This document shows, piece by piece, positions 41,501-48,796 of a stretch of DNA of 64,000 nucleotides. This DNA comes from Natronosalvus caseinilyticus. Its GTDB lineage: Archaea > Halobacteriota > Halobacteria > Halobacteriales > Natrialbaceae. Positions within the stretch are counted from its first letter, which is position 1, and each line of letters begins with the position of its first letter. The notes below the pieces were generated by a model. That model saw only the letters and a program-made list of their open reading frames with translations. It was not told the origin of the DNA and ran no database searches. Position numbers and translations under genes: made by a program. Location of the stretch: NCBI RefSeq assembly GCF_017357105.1, contig NZ_CP071596.1:806001-870000 (forward strand). Direction: 5' to 3'.

Positions 41501-41768
41501 AGCCGTCCTCGAGACCGTCGGCTACGCGGTCGACGCGCTCGATTCGGGCTGTTGTGGTATGGCCGGTTCCTTCGGCTACGAAGCCGAACACTACTCGCTC
41601 AGCCGGGCCATCGGCGAGATTCTGCTCAACCAGGTCGACTCGAGCGACGGGGATCGGGTCGTGGCGCCGGGTGCGTCCTGTCGGACGCAGCTCTCCGCCC
41701 ACGACGGCTGCGACGAGCCGCCCCACCCGATCGAAATGGTGGCGGCGGCGCTTGCGGAGCGGTCGTGA
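38502..41768 (+). CDS. FAD-linked oxidase/Fe-S fusion (D-lactate or D-2-hydroxyacid dehydrogenase, GlcD-GlcF type)
   Basis: A 1088-residue fusion of a GlcD-like flavoprotein and a GlcF-like Fe-S protein, which oxidises D-2-hydroxy acids and passes electrons to the membrane chain. The FAD (PCMH) domain has PRGAGTSLAGQ and the C-terminal flavin domain has GSVSGEHGDGRAR. Two 4Fe-4S motifs follow: CHGCAGCRSG with a later Cys-Pro (VMCPTYR), and CIGCKGCKRDCPSEV. Near the end are CCG-type motifs (CHQKATKK; SGCCGMAGSFGYE). The first ~60 residues are a low-complexity Asp/Ala-rich tail made of degenerate ADxxADxAA repeats. Operon with the dehydrogenase upstream, 7 nt apart. Confidence 0.9.
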   Translation: MATDDPASTTDRADRTGAPDSMGVPDSNQSDSAADRDADSAAGRGADSSADREADPAADSRANYDYVGGTVDRPALVSDLDARIDGEVRFDEYTRQLYATDASAYERTPVGVVLPRSTADVSSVVSYCADNGIPVLPRGAGTSLAGQAVNEAVVLDFTAHMDAVGTIDPDERRATVQAGTVLADLNAALETHDLKFAPDPAAGNRSTVGGAIGNNSTGAHSLQYGKTDAYVEEMEVVLADGSVERFGEVTVADLRNAAVPDGDLLERIYEALRRVIDEEAGAIGETFPQLKRNVSGYNLDRLVAEAFGRPDAFDERGDGSLALDGEPDPDATVNLARVLAGSEGTLGVVTEATVSLEPVPETTSVALLTYHDLLEAMADVDTIVRTHDPAAIEAIDDVLIDLAERTEEFAAVAERLPAGTETALLVEFYAEDDDHGREQVAELLADRLPDTDVPDPGADEADSKDEDTAADPERDPVRAFDAIEAHDPQGIAELWKLRKSAAPILLSRTSDAKHISFIEDTAVPTEHLADYVADFQDVLEEYDTFASFYAHAGPGCMHMRPLVDTKSPAGLEAFESLADDVTDLVVEYGGSVSGEHGDGRARTQWNHKLYGDDVWDLFRDLKTAFDPNWLLNPGTVCGDHDMTEHLRFDPDYAFDPGLEPALNWDVENGFKGMVDLCHGCAGCRSGQETTGGVMCPTYRAAEEESLSTRGRANALRGAMSGELDTDATDEEFLAEIVDLCIGCKGCKRDCPSEVDVAKLKAEVEHAAHQRNGASLRDRLFANVDRLNAIGSALAPLSNWAASLPGSGTVAEKTVGIARERDLPTFASRSFEDWFDARGSRVPLQAADRKVLLFPDTYTNYNHPRAGKAAVQVLETAGVHVRLPDGVTSTGRPAHSKGFLDLSRERARTNVDALTPFLEDGWEVVLVEPSDAVMLQSDYLDLLSGPDVERLARNTYGVCEYLDRFDLADELPTTGSGRLEERLTYHGHCHQKATKKDGHAAAVLETVGYAVDALDSGCCGMAGSFGYEAEHYSLSRAIGEILLNQVDSSDGDRVVAPGASCRTQLSAHDGCDEPPHPIEMVAAALAERS

Positions 41769-42055
41769 GGTCAGTCGTCGGTCTTCGATTTTTGGCCACG
41801 AGCGGATGAGACCCTCGCTCGAGCGGTCACTGGTGGCCGACATCGTCAAACTCCACAATCGGGACGGTCGCACCACCGTTCTCGAGAACGTCGGTCGAGT
41901 CCGTGACGGCTACACCCCGAGTTCCGCACGTCGTTCTAGGAAAAGCCAGTCGCCGATGAACGGAAAAATACGTGGGATAGGAAGCATACAAGCATACACC
42001 CCGTATTGATAATACGTCAGATACGCTTTTACCGATATGGCTCGTTTGTTCGTAT

Positions 42056-42406
42056 ATGTCGATCGATATCGACGAGTTCGAGGACCGCTCGTCCGCGGAA
42101 CTCGAGGAGCCGAGTAACGCCGAACGAGTGCTCCGGTTCCTCTTTGAAAACAGCGACAAGGCGTGGAAGGCGTCGACGATCGCTGAACGAGCGGACGTCA
42201 ACGAAAACTCGATCTCGGCGGTCCTCAACCGACTGAAGGAACGGGACCTCGTCCGGCACAAGGGGTCGTACTGGGCCATTACGGACGACACGGAACGGCT
42301 TCGTCGTGCCCACCAGTTCCATCGGACAGTTCAGCGGTTCGACGAACTCTACGGCGAAGAGGATCGCGACGAGTGGATCGAAGCGAGTGACCGAGCGAGC
42401 GAATGA
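42056..42406 (+). CDS. Winged-helix protein, antitoxin of a PemK-like pair
   Basis: A 116-residue winged helix-turn-helix protein (residues 20-70: NAERVLRFLFENSDKAWKAS, then the recognition part ENSISAVLNRLKERDLVRHK). Its stop overlaps the ATG of the interrupted toxin gene (ATGA), the standard order in a toxin-antitoxin operon, so I infer it is the DNA-binding antitoxin and autoregulator. It looks intact even though the toxin gene is split. The 287 nt upstream hold only a likely decayed ORF remnant (41805-42009) and the promoter, with CCGTATTGATAATACG near 42001. Confidence 0.72.
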   Translation: MSIDIDEFEDRSSAELEEPSNAERVLRFLFENSDKAWKASTIAERADVNENSISAVLNRLKERDLVRHKGSYWAITDDTERLRRAHQFHRTVQRFDELYGEEDRDEWIEASDRASE

Positions 42407-42608
42407 CGTACGATCGAGGAACGATCGTCATCGCGGAGGATCCGTTCAAGGGCGAGGACGCCAGCCGACCGTGGCTGCTCATTGGCACGGACGAGACGCC
42501 GTTTTACAGGCGGTATAGGAGAATGCCCCGGGGCTTGACCCCGGGGTTGAATCCGATAGGCAGAGATACAAACCATTAAGTAAACACATCGCTAATCAAG
42601 AGACAGCG

Positions 42609-44070
42609 ATGGAATACGGTCACCGCTACCCTGCATACCCGACACAAGAGGTAGCTGGTGAACTGGAACGTCACATCGATGTTCATCGCCAAGCGTACAA
42701 CTACACCCTATACGAGTACACTCACGTTGACGCCGACAACATCGGCTCCGCGTACAAACACCACTACCGACTTCCCGGCTGGAAAGACGAGTTCCCCGTC
42801 TTCTCAGAGGTCAACTCGAAGGCTCTGCAACGAACCGTCACACGGTTCTACGACAACCTCTCGAACCTCTCTAAGAAGAAACAAAACGGGAACAAAGTGG
42901 GGATGCTCAAGTGGAAGTCACCACGGGCGTTCCAGAGTATGACGTATTCGCAGTCCGGCTTCGAACTCAAAAACACGAGTGGCCGACACGCGACACTCTG
43001 GCTCTCCAAAATCGGTGACATCAAACTCCGCTACCACCGTGAAATCCCAGATAAAGCGTCCATCAAAGAAGTCACGGTCAAAAAAGAGACGACCGGTGAC
43101 TGGTTCGTCTCGTTCGGCCTCGAAACCGACGACGCTGACTTGCCCGAGAAACCCGCGCTAGACAAGTTGGATTCAAGCAACAGCGTGGGTATCGACCTCG
43201 GTATCCTGAACTACATGCTCTGTAGGATCACTAGACTGCGGCGACTTTGGAGCAATTGGGGCTGGTTAATCGCGATAGGATCTGACCGAATATTTTCCGG
43301 ATAATGATAACTGGATGGACATATTCTTGCAGAATCAAGAGACTGCGGTGAATTCCAGATACTAGCCAAGTGGGTGACTGTTATCCGATGATATTAGGCT
43401 GATCTCAGCGTCGTCTAGCGATCCTACAGAGCAGAACTACATCCATACGTCTGACGGCAAGACAGTGGATTGGCTCGACCTCGAAGACGAGTACGAGCGG
43501 CTCCGACGCGAACAGCGCAAACTCTCGCGGAAAGAGCAGGGCTCAAACAACTACGAGAAACAACGCAAGCAGGTCGCCAAGGTCAAGCGACACATTCGTC
43601 GGAAGGTGCTGGACTACCAGCACAAACTCACGACGTGGCTCGTCCTCAAGTACGACGCTGTATTCGTCGAGGACTTGAACGTGAAGGGGATGCTTGAGCA
43701 GTCGCATAACGCCCGCAACAAGCAGGACGCGGCGTGGCGACAACTCATCACCCTCCTCGAATACAAGGCCGACCTGTACGGTTGTCACGTCGTTCAGGTC
43801 GAAGCGCGAGGCACCACTAAAGAATGTGCATCGTGTGGTGTGGAGACGGCGAAGCCCATCTGGGTACGGGAACACTCCTGTCCGTCGTGCGGATTCGAGA
43901 CGGACAGGGACGCGAACGCGGCGATGAACGTCCTTCAACGCGGCTTTTCTGAATTAGGGCTGGGATGGCCCGAAAATACGCCCGTGGAGACTGTGCTCCC
44001 TACGGACACACCTGACTTTCAGCGTGTGTCTGCAAAGCACGTCGTGGAAACGGGAAGCCTCGGGGCTTGA
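42609..44070 (+). pseudogene. tnpB: TnpB (RNA-guided nuclease family), disrupted by a MITE
   Basis: The first part (42609-43215) encodes the N-terminal domains through the RuvC-I aspartate region (GIDLGILNY). After the insertion, the frame resumes at 43442 with TSDGKTVDWLDLEDEYE and runs to 44070. The RuvC glutamate is in FVEDLNVKG, the zinc ribbon has CASCGVE and CPSCGFE, and the last aspartate is in DRDANAAMNVL. Removing 226 bp (MITE plus one target repeat) restores a single frame with all catalytic residues. The gene as it stands makes only the N-terminal part. Confidence 0.88.
43216..43433. mobile_element. 218-bp MITE inserted in tnpB
   Basis: Terminal inverted repeats TGCTCTGTAGGATC (43216-43229) and GATCCTACAGAGCA (43420-43433) are perfect over 14 bp and continue imperfectly for about 7 more. 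An 8-bp target duplication GAACTACA flanks it (43208-43215 and 43434-43441). No coding capacity. A non-autonomous element that needs a transposase with matching ends; the family is not certain (8-bp duplications occur, for example, in IS1595 and some IS5 members). Confidence 0.92.
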
Positions 44071-44323
44071 CCCCGAGGCGATTCACGGCGACCAGTGTAT
44101 CGCAGTCACGCTCTCGACGAAAACGTGGTACGACGAGCGCGTCCAGATTGCCGACGGCGATATCATCGATGGTGGCCTCCCGAAAGATAGTTCGATCCTC
44201 CCGTGGGCGGTCGCATCGATCGACGTGACTCGAATCGACCGTGAGCTCGGGACGCTCGACGAGAAACTCGTCGACGAGGTCGTCAGACAGCTCGGTTCGT
44301 ACATCGGTCTCGAGCAGTGCTGA

Positions 44324-44615
44324 CCACCGACTCCGATCGAATTTCCCGTCGCCGTGGGAGGGGGGGGGGGGGAGGTGGTGTCTGCCGAGCAACGTGGTGT
44401 CCAAATACGGAGACGAGGCGAACGTCAGTGACGTCGATCCGTTCCGGACCGTCGAGAGACTGATCAGCCGATAGCCACGGGAGACTCACGGCCAGAGTCC
44501 GTGAGGCGCCTTCTCCGTCGCGATCCCTATCGGCCGTTCCTCGTCCGGTACGAGTCCTCACCGTCGTCTCGAGAGCGACGTTCGCGGCTCGAATGTGCAA
44601 CGGGTCGGAGTTCCG
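44324..44615. other. Intergenic region with a G13 tract and a hairpin
   Basis: No gene recognised. A run of 13 G (44360-44372) is exceptional for the window. A perfect 7-bp hairpin, CTCACGG-CCAGAGT-CCGTGAG, lies at 44485-44505 between the convergent toxin remnant and the ectoine hydrolase, and could end transcription. Confidence 0.4.
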
Positions 44616-45794
44616 TCAGGCGGTAAACAACCGCCGCGGGAACTCAGCCAGCGTCTCCGCGCCAGTTCCCGTCACGTGGAACGTCTCGCTGATCTCCATC
44701 CCAATTTCCTCCGTCCAGATGCCGGGGATCATGTGGAACGTCATGTCCTCCTCGAGGACGGTCTCGTCGCCCGGGCGAATGCTCGCGGTGTGCTCGCCCC
44801 AGTCCGGCGGGTAGCCGAGTCCCATCGAGTACCCGATTCGGTCCTCCTTCTCGAGGCCGTACTGGGCGATCGTGTCGCGCCAGGCCTTCTCGACGGCCTC
44901 GCAGGTGACTCCCGGCTCGACGGCGTCGAGGGCCGCCTCGATCCCCTCGACCACGATGTCCGCCGTTCGCTCGAGTTCTTCGGGCGGGTCGCCGACGAAC
45001 GTCGTCCGGGCCAGCGGCGAGTGATACCGGTGACGACACCCCGATAGCTCGATGATGACGGGATCGCCGTCCTCGAACGGGCGGTCGGTCCACGTGAGGT
45101 GGGGCGTGTCGGTGTGATCGCCCGAGGGCATCAGCGGGACGATCGCCGGGTAGTCGCCGCCATACGTGCCGGTGCCGGTGATCAGCGCATCGTAGATCGC
45201 GGCCGCGGCCTCGTACTCGGGGACGCCTTCCGCGATCGCGTCGAGGCCTGCCTGCATCGCGTTCTCCGAGATGCGAGCGGCCTGGCGCATGTACTCGAGT
45301 TCCTGTTCGGACTTTTTGATCCGAACCCAGCCGACCAGCAGCGTCGCGTCCTCGAACGTCGCCTCCGGGAGGTTCCCCTGTAACCGGGTGTACGACTTCG
45401 CGGTGAAGTAGGATGCGTCCATCTCGAGGCCGATTCGGCCGTCAGCGACCTCGAGGTCCTCGAGGACGCCCGCGACGTAGTCCATCGGGTGGAGGTCGTA
45501 CGGCGAGTGGACGTGGTCGTCGCTGTACGCCCGGATGCTCTCCTCGGAGAGGGCGGTCGTCGCCCGGGCGCCGTTGGCGTCCATCTCGCGGCCGACCCAG
45601 ACCGGTTCGTCGCGGTCAGCCGTGAGGACGACGGCCTGGTGGACGTAAAACGACCAGCCGTCGTAGCCGGTGAGGTAGTTCATGTTGGCCGGATCGGTGA
45701 CGACGATGGCGTCGAGTTCCTCCTCGCGCAACCGTGCTTTCGCTCGCTCGACCCGACGTTCGTACTCGCGTTCGTCGAAGACATCTCGAGACAT
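44616..45794 (-). CDS. doeA: Ectoine hydrolase (EutD/DoeA)
   Basis: A 392-residue M24-family protein very similar to the bacterial ectoine hydrolases as I remember them. Diagnostic segments are NMNYLTGYDGWSFYVHQ (residues ~38-54), GGDYPAIVPLMPSGDHT, APHLTW-like PHLTWTDRPFEDGD, GYSMGLGYPPDWGEHTAS and MTFHMIPGIWTEEIGMEI. The family opens the ectoine ring to N-acetyl-diaminobutyrate isomers; it has the pita-bread fold of Xaa-Pro peptidases but works without the metal site. It anchors the reading of the 27-46 kb island. It is on the minus strand, with its own promoter and palindrome upstream, about 6.8 kb from the rest of the genes with a mobile element in between. Confidence 0.88.
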   Translation of the reverse strand: MSRDVFDEREYERRVERAKARLREEELDAIVVTDPANMNYLTGYDGWSFYVHQAVVLTADRDEPVWVGREMDANGARATTALSEESIRAYSDDHVHSPYDLHPMDYVAGVLEDLEVADGRIGLEMDASYFTAKSYTRLQGNLPEATFEDATLLVGWVRIKKSEQELEYMRQAARISENAMQAGLDAIAEGVPEYEAAAAIYDALITGTGTYGGDYPAIVPLMPSGDHTDTPHLTWTDRPFEDGDPVIIELSGCRHRYHSPLARTTFVGDPPEELERTADIVVEGIEAALDAVEPGVTCEAVEKAWRDTIAQYGLEKEDRIGYSMGLGYPPDWGEHTASIRPGDETVLEEDMTFHMIPGIWTEEIGMEISETFHVTGTGAETLAEFPRRLFTA

Positions 45795-45844
45795 GGTAGC
45801 AGGCCCTACGGTGGTGGTCCACCAGGAATACTAAAAGTTTTTCG

Positions 45845-45859
45845 TGTATAATAGATACA
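45845..45859. promoter_or_regulatory. Palindromic operator-like site upstream of ectoine hydrolase
   Basis: TGTAT-AATAG-ATACA is a perfect inverted repeat, about 50 nt before the doeA start (45794). A T-rich stretch (CTTTTAGTATTC on the minus strand) between it and the start could be the TATA box. It shares its shape with the site at 33069. Confidence 0.45.
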
Positions 45860-45956
45860 GATACTGTTTACCTCTGCGCCCGGTCGTCTCTGCTGTCGAG
45901 TCAGGTCAATCGCTCATACCTACCCTTTACCCGTTTCGCGCCCTACGTCAACCTAG

Positions 45957-46823
45957 ATGACAGCCGCGTTCGAACTGGTCGACCTCGAGGAAGCGGACAC
46001 CCCCGGTGACGAGTGGGAGGAAATCGACGTCACCGACACGGAAGCCGACCGCATCGCCCGCAAGCGCGACCGCGAGTTCGAACAGTTCGAGGAACGCATC
46101 AAAGACGCCGACCAGTTCAAGGTCGAACAGTCGGTGTTCGACGACGCCACCTTCGCCGCGCTGTACAAACTCGTTCAGGACGGCCACGTCGAGGCCTTCG
46201 GCGGCCCCATCTCGACCGGCAAGGAGGCCAACGTCTACCACGCCCTCGGTGACGACCGGGAGGTCGCCGTGAAGATCTATCGGATCAACGCCTCGAACTT
46301 CCGCCAGATGCGCGACTACCTCGAGGGCGACCCCCGATTCGAGGGACTGGGCGGCAAGAAGAAAGATGTCGTCCTCGCCTGGGTCCGCAAAGAACTGGCC
46401 AACCTCGAGCGCGCCCGCGCCGCCGGCGTTCGCGTCCCGGAGCCAATCGCGGCCGAACGAAACGTCCTCGTGATGGAGTATCTCGGGAACGACGCGGACG
46501 GTCGGGCAAAGCGCCTCGGCGAAGTCCACGTCGAGAATCCGCGGACAGCCTACGAGGTGATCCGGGAGTACATGCGTCGACTCTACTCGGCCGGCCTGAT
46601 CCACGGCGACCTGAGCGAGTACAACGTCATCGTCCACGAGAATCAGCTCATCGTCATCGACCTCGGGCAAGCCGTCACCGTCCACCACCCCAACAGTCGC
46701 GGCTTCCTCGAGCGAGACTGCCACAACGTCGCCTCCTTCTTCCGGCGACAGGGCCTCGAGGTGACCGACGACGAGGTTCTCGAGTTCGTCACCCAGCCCG
46801 AACCGGATCCGTCTCGAGCCTGA
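45957..46823 (+). CDS. rio1: RIO1 serine/threonine protein kinase
   Basis: A 288-residue RIO1-type atypical kinase/ATPase, which acts in late small ribosomal subunit assembly. The RIO1-specific ATP loop STGKEANVYHA is at about residues 82-92. The invariant lysine is in VAVKIYRI, the catalytic loop is HGDLSEYNVIV and the metal-binding aspartate is in IDLGQAV. The first 60 residues are acidic and helical. It is monocistronic and divergent from doeA; the palindrome lies between them. Confidence 0.93.
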   Translation: MTAAFELVDLEEADTPGDEWEEIDVTDTEADRIARKRDREFEQFEERIKDADQFKVEQSVFDDATFAALYKLVQDGHVEAFGGPISTGKEANVYHALGDDREVAVKIYRINASNFRQMRDYLEGDPRFEGLGGKKKDVVLAWVRKELANLERARAAGVRVPEPIAAERNVLVMEYLGNDADGRAKRLGEVHVENPRTAYEVIREYMRRLYSAGLIHGDLSEYNVIVHENQLIVIDLGQAVTVHHPNSRGFLERDCHNVASFFRRQGLEVTDDEVLEFVTQPEPDPSRA

Positions 46824-47416
46824 CACGGTGGAAATTAGGTGTTATATTCAAACGTATTTCAATATTTATAGATAAAAATGAAGGTAGAATTCTAATAGTA
46901 TAGTTTAAATACTATCAATGTCCCAACGAATGTATGGTGGAACAAGGTGCACATCAGGACCGGTGTCCCGAGTGCGAGGGGACCATCCAATCGACGGGGA
47001 CGGAACAGATCTGTAGCCAGTGTGGACTCGTCTGTCGAGAACACGCGATCGATCCTGGCCCGGAGTGGCGATCCTACGGCGACCAGGACCAGTCTCGGCG
47101 CCGAACCGGCGCGCCGCTCACGCGGTCGCGACACGACCGCGGTCTCTCGACCGAAATCGGCTACGGTTCGGGCACGCGTCTCACCGGCCGAAAACGTCGT
47201 CAGTTCGCCAGACTCAGGCGCGAACACAACCGCGCTCGCATCGCGACCAAAGCGGATCGAAACCGCGTCTACGGATTTACCTGAATTGAGGCGCTAAGTC
47301 CCTCAACAAACGAGCGGAGCGAGCGAGTAGGGAGGGATATAGCGCCGCACGGTTCTCAAACATGTTCGATGCTTGGCCCACCGCCATCTTTATGTTGAAA
47401 CATAGTGTAAACGCAG

Positions 47417-47563
47417 ATGATGGATAGACACGAAATCGAAGGCCACGAAGTCATCGACGGGACGGCCAAAGCCACCGGGAACGGTGCTCACGTCCTCGTC
47501 CCGAAGAACTGGCGTGGTGCGGACGTGAAAGTCGTCCGAATCACCGAACCCACCGACGAGTAG
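47417..47563 (+). CDS. DUF2080 family transposase-associated protein
   Basis: A 48-residue protein starting MMDRHEIEGHEVIDGTAKAT and including GNGAHVLVPKNWRGADVKVV. This AbrB-like or swapped-hairpin pattern is known as the DUF2080 small protein found just before tnpB in haloarchaeal IS elements. It ends 9 nt before the tnpB start, so the two are co-transcribed. A role as a DNA-binding regulator of the element is likely, not proven. Confidence 0.8.
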   Translation: MMDRHEIEGHEVIDGTAKATGNGAHVLVPKNWRGADVKVVRITEPTDE

Positions 47564-47572
47564 CACCACTTG

Positions 47573-48796
47573 ATGAACTACAACTACAGGTATCGACTCC
47601 GACCGTCCGACGCCCTCAAAGAACAGTTAGCGTGGACTGTCGATACCTGTATGCAGGTCTACAACCACTTCCTCCACCGACTCAATCGCACCGATGACAC
47701 GTCTGCGTACTCCGAGCAGAAACTCCTGCCGAGCCTCAAGAAGTGGTGGAACGACCTGAAAGACGTTCACTCGAAAGTCCTACAGAAAGTCGTTCAGCGG
47801 TTGTACGACAACCTCTCGACGCTCAAAGGCCGCAAAGAGAACGGCTACCACGTCGGCCAACTCAAGTGGAAGGCACCAGACGAGTACCGCAGTTTCACCT
47901 ACAGTCAATCCGGCTTCAAGCTCAAGAACACGAGCGGCCGGACAAAACTGTGGCTCTCGAAACTCGGAGAAATCTCTATCATCTTCCACCGCAACTTGCC
48001 CGGTAACGCCGAAATCAAGACCGTGACGGTCAAGCAGGAACCCACCGGCGAGTGGTACGCAATCCTCGGCGTCGAAACGCCCGACGACCCGCCGGAGAAT
48101 TCGGAGAATCCTGAGAAGTGCGTCGGCGTCGACGTGGGGATTCTCAAGTATGCCCACGACACCGATGGAACCGCCGTCGAATCGGTCGACCTGTCCGACG
48201 AACGCGAGCGGTTGGAACGCGCACAGCGCGACCTCTCGCGGAAGGAACACGGATCTGCGAATTGGGAGGAACAGCGCCGCGTCGTGGCCGAGCGTCACGC
48301 CGAGTTGAAGAACAAGCGCCGTGACTTTCTCCACAAGTTGTCGAACTACTACGCCCGCGAGTACGACCTCGTGGCGGTTGAGGACTTGGACTTGAAGGGC
48401 TTGGTCGAACTACCGAGCAACTCGCGCAACCGAGCAGGAGCGGCGTGGGGGACGTTCCTCCGGATGCTCAAATATAAGTGCGAGCGCGAAGGGACGTACT
48501 TCGTCGCCGTGAATCCGCGCGGAACGACGAAAGAGTGTGCGTCTTGCGGCGTTTCGACGGACAAGCCGTTGTGGGTCCGCGAACACTCCTGTCCGGCGTG
48601 TGGGTTCGAGGCGGATAGAGATGCGAACGCGGCGTGGAACATTCTTTCTCGCGGTATCAAAAGGCGGTTAGGAGCGGGACGCTCCGAATCAACGCCTGTG
48701 GAGACTGCACTCCCTGTGGATACTTCGGTATCTGCAAAGCGTGTCGTTGAAACAGGAAGCCCCACCCTTAAGCGCGAGCCGTCAATCGAGCGGTAG
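47573..48796 (+). CDS. tnpB: TnpB RNA-guided nuclease (IS1341-type transposase), intact
   Basis: A 407-residue intact TnpB. The RuvC active site is complete: D187 (CVGVDVGIL), E270 (LVAVEDLDLKG) and D350 (ADRDANAAWN). The zinc ribbon cysteines are C322, C325, C340 and C343. The N-terminus (NYRYRLRPSDALKEQLAWTV) and the YDNLSTLKGRKENG region match the haloarchaeal group. TnpB proteins are known to cut DNA with a guide from the element's right end, so this protein could be active. About half of the residues match the broken copy at 42609. The start is ATG 47573 rather than TTG 47570. Confidence 0.93.
   Translation: MNYNYRYRLRPSDALKEQLAWTVDTCMQVYNHFLHRLNRTDDTSAYSEQKLLPSLKKWWNDLKDVHSKVLQKVVQRLYDNLSTLKGRKENGYHVGQLKWKAPDEYRSFTYSQSGFKLKNTSGRTKLWLSKLGEISIIFHRNLPGNAEIKTVTVKQEPTGEWYAILGVETPDDPPENSENPEKCVGVDVGILKYAHDTDGTAVESVDLSDERERLERAQRDLSRKEHGSANWEEQRRVVAERHAELKNKRRDFLHKLSNYYAREYDLVAVEDLDLKGLVELPSNSRNRAGAAWGTFLRMLKYKCEREGTYFVAVNPRGTTKECASCGVSTDKPLWVREHSCPACGFEADRDANAAWNILSRGIKRRLGAGRSESTPVETALPVDTSVSAKRVVETGSPTLKREPSIER

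Larger units (their letters stand above)
42508..44083 (+). mobile_element. IS200/IS605-superfamily element (tnpB only, IS1341-type) in the toxin gene
   Basis: The element directly follows TTTAC (42503-42507), typical of the superfamily: no target duplication, one preferred flank. The same 15-mer hairpin, CGGGGCTTGACCCCG, sits at both ends (42529-42543 and 44061-44075); the right copy is part of a perfect 9-bp stem. Only a tnpB is present, no tnpA. The tnpB is broken by a MITE (43216-43433). The right end probably encodes the guide RNA scaffold, as known for TnpB elements. Confidence 0.82.
42403..44323 (+). pseudogene. PemK/MazF-like toxin gene, split by an IS element
   Basis: The N-terminal exon (42403-42507) reads MTYDRGTIVIAEDPFKGEDA and ends ETPFY. 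The remainder resumes at 44084 as HGDQCIAVTLSTKTWYDERV and continues to the TGA at 44321-44323. Removing 42508-44083 restores one continuous frame (TPFY-HGDQ), giving about a 115-residue protein. The pattern matches haloarchaeal PemK-like proteins with a companion winged-helix antitoxin. The upstream winged-helix gene overlaps it by 4 nt. As it stands, translation ends at a stop inside the IS, so it should be inactive. Confidence 0.8.

Noticed and set aside
41805-42009. 68-codon frame before the antitoxin gene
   Set aside because: No recognised motif and a basic, random-looking second half; at most a decayed gene.
44616-45794. Annotation as Xaa-Pro aminopeptidase
   Set aside because: The fold is M24, but the NYLTGYDGWSFYVHQ and GYPPDWGEHT segments point to ectoine hydrolase.
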